DNA of 64,000 nucleotides from CAXTPV01 sp965276715 (GTDB taxonomy: Bacteria > Pseudomonadota > Alphaproteobacteria > Acetobacterales > Acetobacteraceae), in NCBI GenBank assembly GCA_965276715.1, contig OZ255622.1:1488001-1552000 (forward strand), in the 5' to 3' direction. This document shows positions 45,210-54,396 of the stretch, one piece after another; the stretch's first letter is position 1, and each line of letters starts with the position of its first letter. The notes below the pieces were generated by a model. That model worked only from the letters and a program-made list of their open reading frames with translations. It did not search any database and was not told the origin of the DNA. A program made the position numbers and the translations under genes.

Positions 45210-45611
45210 ATGCGGCTCCCCCTGATCTGTCACCGACACCGGGCTTTCGCGGCGATCGGCCTGCTCGCGGCGGTCCTGGCGTTGATCAGCCAGATTGCGT
45301 CCGGCGCGGTCATGGGACCAGGCGAGGCCTCGAACGCGCGGAGCACGCTCGCCGCAGTCAGCGTGCTCTGCGTCGGGACGCCGGCGGGTGGTCCGGGGGG
45401 AACCAGGCATCATCCGCGCGCTCCGGGCTGCGCCCTGTGTCCGTTCGACGTCGCACTGGCGTCGCCGGCCTATGTGCTGACGCCGGCGGTGGTGTTGCCG
45501 AGGCTTCCACCCGCGATCACGATGAGGATCGCGGCACCGCCGCCCGCGCGCGGGCCGCCCCCGCCAACCGCTCGCGTCGGCAAGCCGCGAGCGCCGCCCG
45601 TCCAGGCCTGA
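45210..45611 (+). CDS. DUF2946-like exported protein
   Basis: A 133-residue protein with an N-terminal hydrophobic segment (AFAAIGLLAAVLALISQIAS) and the short motif GCALCPFDVAL, as in DUF2946-type proteins commonly found beside copper-resistance genes. The rest is low-complexity Pro/Ala-rich. Function unknown; periplasmic or membrane location inferred. First gene of the copper run on the plus strand. Confidence 0.6.
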   Translation: MRLPLICHRHRAFAAIGLLAAVLALISQIASGAVMGPGEASNARSTLAAVSVLCVGTPAGGPGGTRHHPRAPGCALCPFDVALASPAYVLTPAVVLPRLPPAITMRIAAPPPARGPPPPTARVGKPRAPPVQA

Positions 45612-45675
45612 AGCGAAACCTCGCTGGCATCGGCTGCAGCCGATGCCTTGGTTCTCCTCACGCCCAGGAACTTCG

Positions 45676-46653
45676 ATGCGATATCTTCGACTTGCGGCCG
45701 CGACCGGCTGCGCCGGTTCGCTTGCCCTCGCCTTGCCCGCCGAGGCGCACGTCATCGCCGGCGCACGCGTCTTTCCCGTCACGCTCACCATCGACGATCC
45801 CGGCACGGCCGACGAGGCCTCGCTGCCGTCGTTCACCTACACGCGCAGCGGCGCCAATGGCGGAACCGGACCGACGCACGAGGTCGATTTCGGGTTCGAA
45901 TACGACAAGACCATCACCCCCGACACGGCGCTGATCCTCGACGACGGCTACAATGTCCAGCAGATCAACGGGTCGAAGACCGAGACCGGTTTTCCGAACC
46001 TCTTTCTCACCGCGAAGTGGCAGTTCATCACGAACGCGACCCATGAGTTCGTGGCCTCGCTCGGGGTGATCCGCGAGTTCGGCGGCTCGGGCACCACCCA
46101 CACCGGCGGCGATCGTTTCGGCGCGACGTCGCCGACGGGCTATTTCGGCAAGGGTCTCGGCGATCTGCCGATCGGCCTGCTGCGGCCGCTCGCGATCACC
46201 GGCGAGCTCAGCTACACGGTCGCCGACAAGGAGCTGAAGCTGAGCCAGCCGGCGCCGGCCGGATCGGGCATTTCGGCGCCCTTCAGTACCGGGCTCGCAG
46301 CGCAATACAACAACGGAAACAACAACGCCTGGTCCGGCGGCCTGTCGGTCCAGTACAGCATTCCCTACCTGCAATCCCAGGTCCGCAGCATCGGGTTGCC
46401 CGGCTTCCTCGGCAATCTGATCCCGCTGGTGGAATTCACCTGGACCTCGCCCGCGTCCTCGCCGAGCGCCCAGGGAACGACATGGATCGCGGCCCCCGGC
46501 GTGGTCTACCTCGCGCAATGGGGCGAGGTCGGGCTGGAGGCTCTCATCCCACTCAACAAGACGGCGGGCACCAATGTGGGTGCCGTCGGGCTCGTCCATT
46601 TCTTCTTCGACGATCTGTTTCCGCACTCGATCGGGAGGCCGATCTTCCAATGA
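45676..46653 (+). CDS. Exported outer-membrane-like protein of the copper cluster
   Basis: A 325-residue protein. The start MRYLRLAAATGCAGSLALAL (45676) gives a signal peptide cleaved after AEA. The mature part alternates polar and hydrophobic residues with aromatic strand ends (HEVDFGFEYDKTI, LFLTAKWQFITNATHEFVAS, ITGELSYTVADKELKLSQ, WSGGLSVQYSIPYLQSQ, VGLVHFFFDDLF), like a small outer-membrane beta-barrel. Its stop overlaps the copC start (ATGA). Function unknown; its place at the head of copC-copD suggests a role in periplasmic copper handling. Confidence 0.72.
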   Translation: MRYLRLAAATGCAGSLALALPAEAHVIAGARVFPVTLTIDDPGTADEASLPSFTYTRSGANGGTGPTHEVDFGFEYDKTITPDTALILDDGYNVQQINGSKTETGFPNLFLTAKWQFITNATHEFVASLGVIREFGGSGTTHTGGDRFGATSPTGYFGKGLGDLPIGLLRPLAITGELSYTVADKELKLSQPAPAGSGISAPFSTGLAAQYNNGNNNAWSGGLSVQYSIPYLQSQVRSIGLPGFLGNLIPLVEFTWTSPASSPSAQGTTWIAAPGVVYLAQWGEVGLEALIPLNKTAGTNVGAVGLVHFFFDDLFPHSIGRPIFQ

Positions 46654-47015
46654 TCCCGCACATGGCGCGAATGACACTCGTGTCCGTCGTCCTGGTCGCG
46701 GGCAGCGAGAGGGGCGAAGCGCACGCCTTTCTCCGCTCGGCGACGCCGCCCGTCGGCGGCACCGTGCGGCAAGCGCCGTCGGAGGTCGTGATCGACTTCA
46801 CCGAAGGGGTCGAACCGCTGTTCAGCACGATCACCGTCACCGACCCGGAGGGCCACCGTGTCGACACCGGACCGCCGCACCTCGACGGCGGCGAGACACG
46901 CCTCGCGGTCGCGTTGAAATTGCTCGCCGCCGGAACCTACAGGGTGGTCTGGCACGCGACGGCGACCGACACGCACAAGACGCAAGGCAGCTTCACCTTC
47001 AGCGTGGGCGGCTGA
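46650..47015 (+). CDS. copC: Periplasmic copper-binding protein CopC
   Basis: A 121-residue protein. The signal peptide MIPHMARMTLVSVVLVAGSE ends before EAHAFLRSATPPVGG, placing the Cu(II)-binding N-terminal His at the cleavage site. The family core continues APSEVVIDFTEGVEPLFSTI and ends WHATATDTHKTQGSFTFSVG, with the second Cu(II) ligands D-x-H. It starts inside the upstream stop codon and is followed three bases later by copD. Confidence 0.92.
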   Translation: MIPHMARMTLVSVVLVAGSERGEAHAFLRSATPPVGGTVRQAPSEVVIDFTEGVEPLFSTITVTDPEGHRVDTGPPHLDGGETRLAVALKLLAAGTYRVVWHATATDTHKTQGSFTFSVGG

Positions 47016-47018
47016 GCC

Positions 47019-47957
47019 GTGTCGGGCGGGGCGGGAGTGGCGGTCGGGGGCGGCCTGACGCTCCTGCTCGCGCGGTCGCTGTTCGTTGCCGCCCTGCTGT
47101 CGCTCGGCGGCGCACTGGTGTTCGGCGCCGTCGTCGCACCGAGGACGCTCGAGCGCATGGGTCCGGACGAGGCGGCCACCGTTCGCCGTGCGCTCGCCGT
47201 CTGGGTGTGGGTCATCCTTGCCGCCGCGGTCGCGGGGCTGACCGGATGGACGATGCTGCAGACCGCGAGATTTGCCGGTCTCGATGGGATCGCCGCTGCG
47301 ATCGGCGAGCTCGGGCCCGTGCTCGGCGGCACGGTGTTCGGGCACGTCGTGCTGCTGCAAGCGGTGCTGCTGGCGGCGACCGGCACACTTCTCGCGGCGG
47401 GGCGACAGGCGAGCGGCGCGCCCCTCGTCCCGGCGCTCGCCTGCGTTGCATGCGAGGCGGGCCATGGTCACGGGCTGGCGATGGGCGGTGCTCTCGGCCC
47501 GCTGTCCGGGCTCGACGCGGTGCACCTGCTGGCCGCGTCGGTCTGGATCGGTGGGCTGCCGCCCTTCCTTCTGGTGGTGTGGCTCGCACCGCCGGCCGCA
47601 GGCGCCGTCGCCGCGCGGTGGTTCTCCCCGATCGGAAAATGGGCCGTGTGCCTGCTCGCCGGGTCGGCGCTGCTGCAGGGCAGTTGGCTGGTCGGCAGCC
47701 TCGACGCCCTTGTCGCGACCTATTACGGATGGATCGTGCTGACGAAGATCGCGTTGCTGGGCGGCCTGGTCGGCATGGCGTTGCTGAACCGCAACGTCCT
47801 GGCGCCGAGGCTGAGAAAGGATCGCCCGGCCAAGGCGCGCGCGGAACTCGTAGCCAGCGTCCTGGTCCAAAGCGGCCTCGGTCTGGCGGCCATCCTTGCC
47901 GCCACTGTGTTGAGCGCGCTCCCGCCGGGCATGGACCTGAAGGCCGAGGGCCCGTGA
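47019..47957 (+). CDS. copD: Copper-resistance membrane protein CopD
   Basis: A 312-residue polytopic protein (about eight helices), GTG start at 47019. CopD core: SLGGALVFGAVVAPRTLERM, GHVVLLQAVLLAATG, DAVHLLAASVWIGGLPPFLL, and TYYGWIVLTKIALLGGLVGM, ALLNR. It works with CopC, proposed to import or hand over copper across the inner membrane. Stop overlaps the GTG of the SCO1-like gene. Confidence 0.92.
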   Translation: MSGGAGVAVGGGLTLLLARSLFVAALLSLGGALVFGAVVAPRTLERMGPDEAATVRRALAVWVWVILAAAVAGLTGWTMLQTARFAGLDGIAAAIGELGPVLGGTVFGHVVLLQAVLLAATGTLLAAGRQASGAPLVPALACVACEAGHGHGLAMGGALGPLSGLDAVHLLAASVWIGGLPPFLLVVWLAPPAAGAVAARWFSPIGKWAVCLLAGSALLQGSWLVGSLDALVATYYGWIVLTKIALLGGLVGMALLNRNVLAPRLRKDRPAKARAELVASVLVQSGLGLAAILAATVLSALPPGMDLKAEGP

Positions 47958-48580
47958 AGCGGGCCGGCAGGAGGATTCCGGCCAAGACCAGGCGGCCGGA
48001 CAGGACGGGTGCGCTCGCGATCATGGCTGTCATGGCGGTTGTCTTGCTGTTCGCGGGCGGCTTCCTCTGGCTGCTGGACAAGACGGCGCCGGTCAACTTC
48101 GCGATCGGCGGCCCGTGGTCGCTGACGCGGGGCGATGGGGCGCGCGTCACCGACAAGGACTTCCGGGGACGCTATCTGCTGCTCTATTTCGGCTATACGT
48201 CGTGCCCCGACGTATGTCCGACCACGCTGCAGGCGATCGCGGACGCGATGCGGCTGCTCGGATCACGCGCCGATCGGCTGCGGCCGGTGTTCATCACCGT
48301 CGATCCGAGGCGGGACACGGCGCCGGTCGTTCGCGACTATGTTCGACAGTTCGATCCCCGGCTGGTCGGCCTGACCGGAACCCCGAGCGAGATCGATACG
48401 GTCGAACGGGAATATCGCATCGAGAGCTCCATCAGCCGGAACGGGAGCGGCGCCGCGAATGTGATCGATCACACCGCCGTGCTCCTGCTGGTGGGACCGG
48501 ACGGTCGCTATCTCGAGCCGCTGCCGGTCGACGAGAGCGGACGTCAGATCGCGGGGCGCCTCGCGAAATATGTCTTGTGA
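47954..48580 (+). CDS. SCO1/SenC-family copper chaperone
   Basis: A 208-residue membrane-anchored thioredoxin-fold protein: N-terminal membrane helix (ALAIMAVMAVVLLFAGGFLW), then YLLLYFGYTSCPDVCPTTLQ with the CxxxC copper site, FITVDPRRDTAPVVRDYV and DHTAVLLLVGPDG, which supplies the third (His) ligand. Usually delivers copper to cytochrome oxidase CuA; here it sits in a copper-resistance operon. GTG start overlaps copD. Confidence 0.9.
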   Translation: MKRAGRRIPAKTRRPDRTGALAIMAVMAVVLLFAGGFLWLLDKTAPVNFAIGGPWSLTRGDGARVTDKDFRGRYLLLYFGYTSCPDVCPTTLQAIADAMRLLGSRADRLRPVFITVDPRRDTAPVVRDYVRQFDPRLVGLTGTPSEIDTVEREYRIESSISRNGSGAANVIDHTAVLLLVGPDGRYLEPLPVDESGRQIAGRLAKYVL

Positions 48581-48581
48581 C

Positions 48582-50057
48582 ATGGCGCGCCTTGCACTCC
48601 GTCTGATTCGGATGGGTCTGGGCAGGCGCGCGGTTCCGTGGCTCGGCGTCTTCATGATCGATCAGACGGTTGCGTTCGGGCAGGTCACGTCCGGATCCAT
48701 TTCGGCCGCGCCCGCGGAACGCGGTGCGCCCGTTCCGGGCCCGACATCCGCGCCGAGCCCGGCCACGCCGCCGGCGGCCGGCCTGTTCGACCGGCCGAAC
48801 CTGCTGGGCGATTTCGGCGGCGCGCGATCGGATCTGGCCACGCGCGGGATCTCGTTCGGGCTGCAGGAGACCAGCGAGGTGCTGGGCAATCCCACGGGCG
48901 GAATCCGGCAGGGCGTGATCACCGAGGGGCTGACCGAGGCGAGCGTCGGTTTCGATCTGGGCCGCCTGATCGGGCTCGATGGCGGCGTCATCAACGCGAG
49001 CGCGTTCCAGATCCATGGACGCGGACTGAGCGGCAACGACATCGGCAATCTGAACGCCGTCAGCAGCGTCGAGGCGACGCGCGGCACCAAGCTGTTCGAA
49101 TGGTGGTACCAGCAATCGTTCGCGGGCGGAGTCGATGTCAGGATCGGGCAGCTTGGCGCCGACCAGGAGTTCCTGCTGAGCCAGTACAGCGGCGGCTTTC
49201 TCAATTCGACATCGTTCGGCTGGCCGGAGCTGCCGTCCGCCGACGTGCCGTCGAGCGGGCCGATCTATCCGCTGGCGACACCTGGAGTCCGGGCACGCTG
49301 GTTCGCGACCGGCGCGCTGACGCTGCTGGGCGGCATCTATGACGGCAATCCGGCCGGCCCGGGAGCGGGCGACCCGCAGGCGCGCGACGGGTCCGGGACC
49401 TTGTTCCGGCTCGATGACGGCGTGTTCGCGATCGTGGAGGGGCAATATGCGGTCAATGGCGGCGACCATCCGCGTGGCCTGCCCGGCACCTACAAGATCG
49501 GCGGCTGGTTCGTCTCGCAGGGAACCTTCAGCCAGCGCCTCGACAACACGGGCATGTCGCTCGCGAGCCCGTCGAGCGACGGGCAGGCGCGCAAGCTGAA
49601 CGGCGACTACAGCCTTTATGTCATGGGAGACCAGCTGGTGTATCGGGAGCCGGGAACGGCCGACCAGGGGGCGGCGGTGTTCGGACGCGTGATGGGAGCG
49701 CCGGGAGATCGGAACCTCGTCGACTTCTTCGCCGACACGGGTATCACCTACAAGGGACTGATTCCGGGCCGCGACGTGGATTCGATCGGGCTTGGCGTGT
49801 CGGTGACGCGGATCGGGGGCGCCGCGCGCCGGCTCGACGAGGAGACGCGATCGTTCTCGGGGCAGAATGTGCCGATACGCGGCAGCGAGAAGGTCCTGGA
49901 ACTGACCTACCAGGCCCAGGCGGCGCCGTGGCTGCTGGTGCAGCCGGATGCGCAATACATCTTCGATGTCGGCGCCGGGATCTCCGATCCACGGCACGCG
50001 GGCCGGGCCGTGGGCGACGCGCTGGTGCTCGGGCTGCGGCTCGGCATCACGCTGTAG
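48582..50057 (+). CDS. Carbohydrate-selective porin OprB-like
   Basis: A 491-residue outer-membrane beta-barrel. After the leader and a Pro/Ala linker, LFDRPNLLGDFGGARSDLAT and RGISFGLQETSEVLGNPTGG are the OprB (PF04966) start. Central FEWWYQQSFAGGVDVRIGQL and GGFLNSTSFGWPELPSADVP are also diagnostic, and the last strands read WLLVQPDAQYIFDVGAGISD, ALVLGLRLGITL. It is the last gene of the plus-strand copper run, one base after the SCO1 stop. Members are seen next to copper clusters; the role there is uncertain. Confidence 0.88.
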   Translation: MARLALRLIRMGLGRRAVPWLGVFMIDQTVAFGQVTSGSISAAPAERGAPVPGPTSAPSPATPPAAGLFDRPNLLGDFGGARSDLATRGISFGLQETSEVLGNPTGGIRQGVITEGLTEASVGFDLGRLIGLDGGVINASAFQIHGRGLSGNDIGNLNAVSSVEATRGTKLFEWWYQQSFAGGVDVRIGQLGADQEFLLSQYSGGFLNSTSFGWPELPSADVPSSGPIYPLATPGVRARWFATGALTLLGGIYDGNPAGPGAGDPQARDGSGTLFRLDDGVFAIVEGQYAVNGGDHPRGLPGTYKIGGWFVSQGTFSQRLDNTGMSLASPSSDGQARKLNGDYSLYVMGDQLVYREPGTADQGAAVFGRVMGAPGDRNLVDFFADTGITYKGLIPGRDVDSIGLGVSVTRIGGAARRLDEETRSFSGQNVPIRGSEKVLELTYQAQAAPWLLVQPDAQYIFDVGAGISDPRHAGRAVGDALVLGLRLGITL

Positions 50058-50072
50058 CGGCACTGCCGGGCG

Positions 50073-50840
50073 TCAGAACCAGGTGTTGACGCCGAAGACG
50101 AAGCGGAGATCGTTCGGCTTCTCGTATTGCCGGTTCGCGAAGCTGGCCGCCTGGAAGAAGCGGCCGCCGTAGGCGACGCCGATGTAGGGCGCGAACTTGC
50201 GGCTCAGCTCGTAGCGCAGCCTCAGGCCGGTATCGATGTCGGAGACGCCGGAACCGACGGTGCGTGCCGGGTCGGCCTTGCTGTAGAGGTTCAGTTCGAC
50301 CTGCGGCTGCAGGATCAGACGCTGGGTGATCGGCACGTCGTAGTAGGCCTGGAGCCGTCCGGCGAAGCGTCCGCGGTCGCTGACATAGCCCGTCGCCTCG
50401 ACGTCGAAGAAGTAGAGCGACAGACCCTCGACGCCGAACGCCGCCCAGGTCCGGGTGACGTCGTTGTCGAGATCGACGCGAACGCCGGCCTGGAGGTCGA
50501 AATAGGACGAGATCGCGCGGTCGTAGAGGATCTCGTGCTGGCCGTCGATGAAGCGTCCGTTGGCCGAGGCGAGACCCTCGGATTTCACCCAGATCTTGTT
50601 CTCGTCGGTGCCGGCCCAGGCTTGCCCGTCGTAGCGGAACGCGGTGTTGCGGCCGTTCCAGCGCCCTTCGGCCTGGTCGAGGACGCCGTGGACGAAGATG
50701 GCGTCGTCCATCATCGCCATCGGCTGCATGGTGTTCGGGGCGGTGAGTGACGGTGCGTTCGTCTGGGCGTCTGCCGCCGCCGCGAGACAGACCAGAAGGG
50801 GAGACGCCGCGAGTGCCGCGGGACCGAGTCGGGACCGCAT
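50073..50840 (-). CDS. copB: Outer-membrane copper-resistance protein CopB
   Basis: A 255-residue protein with signal peptide (ALAASPLLVCLAAAADAQ) and the CopB domain: DDAIFVHGVLDQAEGRWNGR, FRYDGQAWAGTDENKIWVKS, EILYDRAISSYFDLQAGVRV, DVEATGYVSDRGRFAGRLQA, then the closing barrel strands APYIGVAYGGRFFQAA and LRFVFGVNTWF. The Met-rich N-terminal region of classical CopB is reduced to TMQPMAMMDD. Start overlaps the copA stop (ATGA). Confidence 0.93.
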   Translation of the reverse strand: MRSRLGPAALAASPLLVCLAAAADAQTNAPSLTAPNTMQPMAMMDDAIFVHGVLDQAEGRWNGRNTAFRYDGQAWAGTDENKIWVKSEGLASANGRFIDGQHEILYDRAISSYFDLQAGVRVDLDNDVTRTWAAFGVEGLSLYFFDVEATGYVSDRGRFAGRLQAYYDVPITQRLILQPQVELNLYSKADPARTVGSGVSDIDTGLRLRYELSRKFAPYIGVAYGGRFFQAASFANRQYEKPNDLRFVFGVNTWF

Positions 50841-52582
50841 CAGGACACGACGACGGTTCGGAACATGCCCAGTTCCATATGGTAGAGCAGGTGGCAGTGG
50901 AACGCCCACGAGCCCGCGCGGTCGGCGGTGACGAGGTAGCTCAGCTTCTCGCCCGGTTGCACGATGATCGTGTGCTTGTAGGGCCGATAGGCGTCGTTGC
51001 CGTTCTCCAGCTCGCTCCAGAGACCATGCAGATGGATCGGATGCTCCATCATCGTGTCGTTGATCAGGGTGAAGCGGACGCGTTCCCCGAGTGCGAGCGC
51101 GATCGGCTCGGCCTGCGAATACTTCTTGCCGTCGAAACCCCAGATATAGCGCTGCATGTTGCCGGTCAGGTGGAGCGTGATCTCGCGTGACGGCGGCCTC
51201 GGATCGGCGCCGGGCTCGGTCGCCCGCAGATCGGCGTAGGTCAGCACGCGGCGGCCGTTGTTCTCGAGGCCGTCGCCCGGCTCGGCGAGACGATCGACCG
51301 GCATCACGGCGATGTTGTCGACGCCCGGCGTCCCCCGCATGGCGTTGCCAGCCGGCTTCATGTCCATGCCCGGCATGCCGGGCATCGAACTGTCCATCTT
51401 CATGCCCGGCATCGAGCTGCCCATGTTCATGTTCCCCATGCCCATGTCGACCATGGTGCGCACCGGACGCGGGTCCATCGGGGGGATCGGCGCTGCCAGG
51501 CCGGCGCGGGTGGCCAGCGTTCCGCGCGCGAAGCCGGTGCGGTCCTCGGATTGCGCGAAGATCGTGTAGGGCCTGTCCTCGGCGGGCGTCACGATGACGT
51601 CGTAGGTCTCGGCGACGCCGACGCGGAACTCGTCGACGTCGATCGGGACGACGTCGTTGCCGTCTGCCTGCACGACCGACATCTTCAGGCCAGGCACGCG
51701 CACGTCGAAGATCGTCATCGACGAGGCGTTGATGAACCGCAGCCGCACGCGTTCGCCCGGGCGGAACAGCCCGGTCCAGTTCGAGGCCGGCGGCAGGCCG
51801 TTCAGCACGTAGGTGTAGGTGGCGCCGGTGACGTCGGCGATGTCGTTGGCGCTCATGCGCATGCGGCTCCACCTCAACCGGTCGTCGATGGCGGCGCCGA
51901 GGCCCTGCTTCCTGGAGTCGGAGAAGAGCGACGCGACCGTGCGCTCATGATAGTTGTAGTAATCGTTCTGGAACTTCAGGTTGCTGACGATCGTCTCCGG
52001 ATCGGCGTCGGTCCAGTCCGACAGCATGATGACGTAGTCGCGGTCGAACGCAACGGGATAGCCCTTTTTCGGCTCGACGACGATCCCGCCGTAGAGGCCC
52101 TTCTGCTCCTGGAAGCCCGAATGACTATGGTACCAGTAGGTTCCGCTCTGGTGCAGCGGGATCCGGTAGACGAACGTCTCGCCGGGCGCGATGCCGGGAA
52201 AGCTGAGCCCGGGCACACCGTCCATGTCGGCGGGCGAGCGGATGCCGTGCCAGTGGATCGAGGTCGGCACGTCGAGCTCGTTGCGGACGTTCAGTGTCAC
52301 GGTGTCGCCCTGCCGCCAGCGCAGGATCGGGCCCGGAACGGATGAATTGACGGACGTCGCGACCGCGCGGGCGCCGGTGACGTTCACGGGCGTACGCCCG
52401 ATGGCGAGGTCGAATTGCGACCCGCCGAGCAGCGGCATGTGGGGCGCGTCCGCCAGCGCCATGCGCGGAAACAGGGTCCCGCCGGCGGCGGCGAGCGGAA
52501 ACACGGCGCCGGCGCCGAGGACGAAGCCCCGCCTGCTCAGCCTGGACCGGATCGATCTGGTGGCCTGATCATCGATCGGCAT
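50840..52582 (-). CDS. copA: Multicopper oxidase CopA (Tat-exported)
   Basis: A 580-residue periplasmic Cu(I) oxidase/sequestering protein. Twin-arginine leader IRSRLSRRGFVLGAGAVFPL. Copper sites: TSIHWHGIRSPADMDG, YWYHSHSGFQEQKGLYGG, HPIHLHGLWSELENG and AFHCHLLYHMELGMF (types 1, 2 and 3). A Met-rich insert near residues 400-440 (MGMGNMNMGSSMPGMKMD) binds Cu(I). The C-terminus overlaps copB. Transcribed towards the plus-strand copC operon, so the two copper operons converge near 50.06 kb. Confidence 0.95.
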   Translation of the reverse strand: MPIDDQATRSIRSRLSRRGFVLGAGAVFPLAAAGGTLFPRMALADAPHMPLLGGSQFDLAIGRTPVNVTGARAVATSVNSSVPGPILRWRQGDTVTLNVRNELDVPTSIHWHGIRSPADMDGVPGLSFPGIAPGETFVYRIPLHQSGTYWYHSHSGFQEQKGLYGGIVVEPKKGYPVAFDRDYVIMLSDWTDADPETIVSNLKFQNDYYNYHERTVASLFSDSRKQGLGAAIDDRLRWSRMRMSANDIADVTGATYTYVLNGLPPASNWTGLFRPGERVRLRFINASSMTIFDVRVPGLKMSVVQADGNDVVPIDVDEFRVGVAETYDVIVTPAEDRPYTIFAQSEDRTGFARGTLATRAGLAAPIPPMDPRPVRTMVDMGMGNMNMGSSMPGMKMDSSMPGMPGMDMKPAGNAMRGTPGVDNIAVMPVDRLAEPGDGLENNGRRVLTYADLRATEPGADPRPPSREITLHLTGNMQRYIWGFDGKKYSQAEPIALALGERVRFTLINDTMMEHPIHLHGLWSELENGNDAYRPYKHTIIVQPGEKLSYLVTADRAGSWAFHCHLLYHMELGMFRTVVVS

Positions 52583-52625
52583 CGTGCGTCCTTCTGTTGC
52601 TGCGCGATCGGGGTGACCGGGGCGG

Positions 52626-52922
52626 TCAGCGATCGAGCGTGCTCGACGGGGCCGGCGCCTTCGCGTTTCCCATCTGGCTGTTCATCTGGCTGCATTGCGT
52701 CATCATGCGCTGCATGTCCGGCGTCATCGGCGCCCCGGGCTTCATCTGCGTCCGCATCGCGGCGCAGCTCTTCATCATCGCCGCCATGTTGCCGCCGCTC
52801 ATGCTCATGCCGGACATGCGCTGCATGCCGGTGCCCGGCGACTGGGCGGATTGCGCGAAGCCGGGGGCTGCCATGGTCGACGCGAGCGCGATCGCCGCCA
52901 ATGCGGTCCGCAATGATGTCAT
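52626..52922 (-). CDS. Met-rich periplasmic protein
   Basis: A 98-residue protein. Signal peptide MTSLRTALAAIALASTMAAP, GFAQ, then a Met-rich mature chain (TGMQRMSGMSMSGGNMAAMM, PDMQRMMTQCSQMNSQMGN) with two Cys. The composition suggests a Cu(I)/Ag(I)-binding periplasmic carrier. It sits 43 bases before copA on the same strand, so probably the first gene of its operon. No named family recognised. Confidence 0.75.
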   Translation of the reverse strand: MTSLRTALAAIALASTMAAPGFAQSAQSPGTGMQRMSGMSMSGGNMAAMMKSCAAMRTQMKPGAPMTPDMQRMMTQCSQMNSQMGNAKAPAPSSTLDR

Positions 52923-53064
52923 CGGTCTGCTCTCCCCGCTCTGATTGTCCGAGCAACGCCCGCTCCGCTGGCCGGACATCGATCGACATATGGTCCGGGA
53001 CCGTTGCCGGGGTTTGGACGTCATATTTCAAAGTATGAAAGCGACGCGCCACCCTCGAAGCCGA

Positions 53065-54396
53065 TCAGGCCTTGGCCAGGGGGCGAGGAATCGTGACTTC
53101 CGCGCGCAGGCCGCCCTCCGGTCGATTGGCGAGCGTGACGGTGCCTCCCTCGCGCAGGATCGCCTGACGCGCAATCGCGAGACCGAGTCCGACACCGCCG
53201 GTGCGGCTGTTGCGGGATGGGTCGAGGCGGCGGAACGGCTGGAACACGGCGTCGAGCTCGCTATCGGGAATGCCAGGACCGCTGTCGTCGATGATCACCA
53301 CAACGCCCGCGACGGTGTCGCGGAGCCGCACGCACGTCGCGCCGCCATAGGTGAGCGCGTTGTCGATGAGGTTGGCGAACGCGCGCTTGATGGCCAGCGC
53401 CCGCAGGGGCAGCACGCTGTGGCGCGGGCCTTCGAGGCTGGCCGGGCGCCCGGCATCGACGGCCGCGTCGACGAGGGTGGCGAGAATCGCGACCAGGTCG
53501 GTGGATCTGGGTTCTTCCGGTTCGACGTCGCCGCGGAGATAGGCGAGCGTGGTGTCGATCATCGCGTCCATCTCGTCGAGGTCGGCATCGACCGCGGATT
53601 GCGCCTCCGGGTCGGCGACGAACGCGGCCCGCAGCCGAAGCCGGGTGATCGGCGTGCGCAGATCGTGCGACACGGCCGCCAGCGCCTGTGTCCGGTCGGT
53701 GATCAGCCGGTCGATCCGGGCCTGCATGTCGTTGAACGCGCGCGAGACGAGGCGCACCTCGTCGGGGCCGGCGACCGGCACGTCGACGGCCGGGCCGCGT
53801 CCGATCCGGTCGGCGGCACGGGCCAGCGCACGCAGCGGGGCGACGAGGGTGCGGACGAGCAGGATGGCGACGATGGCGACGCCCGCCGCCATGATCGAGG
53901 TCGAGACCAGTGCGCCATGGCCGGTGCCCATTCCGGTCATGACCGGAACGCTGAAGTTCAGCCATGAGCCGTCCTGGATCCGCAGCGCGCCGATGATGGT
54001 GTGAGCGTCGTCGGCGGGTTCGACGTCGGCATAGTCCAGGCGCAAGCCGGCGCGGCCGAGGCCGGGCAGGTCCCCGAGCAGGACGCCCGACAGCCGGCGC
54101 AGGACCGGATCGGGATCGCGGGCGCCGTCGGTCACCGGGCGCGTGTCCCATCGCAGCGCGAGCGCGCCCGACGAGAGCGCGTGGGCGGCGGCGTCGCGTT
54201 CGCTGGCGGGTTTCCCGGCCACGGCCGCGACCGCGGTCGCCAATCGGCCGGCGATCTCGGCGGCATGCGCCTCGTGGGCGGAATCGAGTGCCGAGGTCCG
54301 GTAGGCGAGCATGCTGCCGAGATGGACGACCACGACGGCGGCGAGCAGCACGAGCACGGTGCGGCCGCCCAGGCTGGCGGGCCATGGGCGCCTCAT
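53065..54396 (-). CDS. Sensor histidine kinase, EnvZ/CusS-like layout
   Basis: A 443-residue kinase. First membrane helix TVLVLLAAVVVVHLGSMLAY, a periplasmic domain of about 130 residues, a second helix (ALVSTSIMAAGVAIVAILLV), HAMP (RTLVAPLRALARAADRIGRG), H-box LAAVSHDLRTPITRLRLRAA, N-box FANLIDNALTYGG, DDSGPGIPDSEL and GGVGLGLAIARQAI. It overlaps the response-regulator gene by four bases. The signal is unknown; adjacency to copper genes makes a metal signal possible but unproven. Confidence 0.93.
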   Translation of the reverse strand: MRRPWPASLGGRTVLVLLAAVVVVHLGSMLAYRTSALDSAHEAHAAEIAGRLATAVAAVAGKPASERDAAAHALSSGALALRWDTRPVTDGARDPDPVLRRLSGVLLGDLPGLGRAGLRLDYADVEPADDAHTIIGALRIQDGSWLNFSVPVMTGMGTGHGALVSTSIMAAGVAIVAILLVRTLVAPLRALARAADRIGRGPAVDVPVAGPDEVRLVSRAFNDMQARIDRLITDRTQALAAVSHDLRTPITRLRLRAAFVADPEAQSAVDADLDEMDAMIDTTLAYLRGDVEPEEPRSTDLVAILATLVDAAVDAGRPASLEGPRHSVLPLRALAIKRAFANLIDNALTYGGATCVRLRDTVAGVVVIIDDSGPGIPDSELDAVFQPFRRLDPSRNSRTGGVGLGLAIARQAILREGGTVTLANRPEGGLRAEVTIPRPLAKA

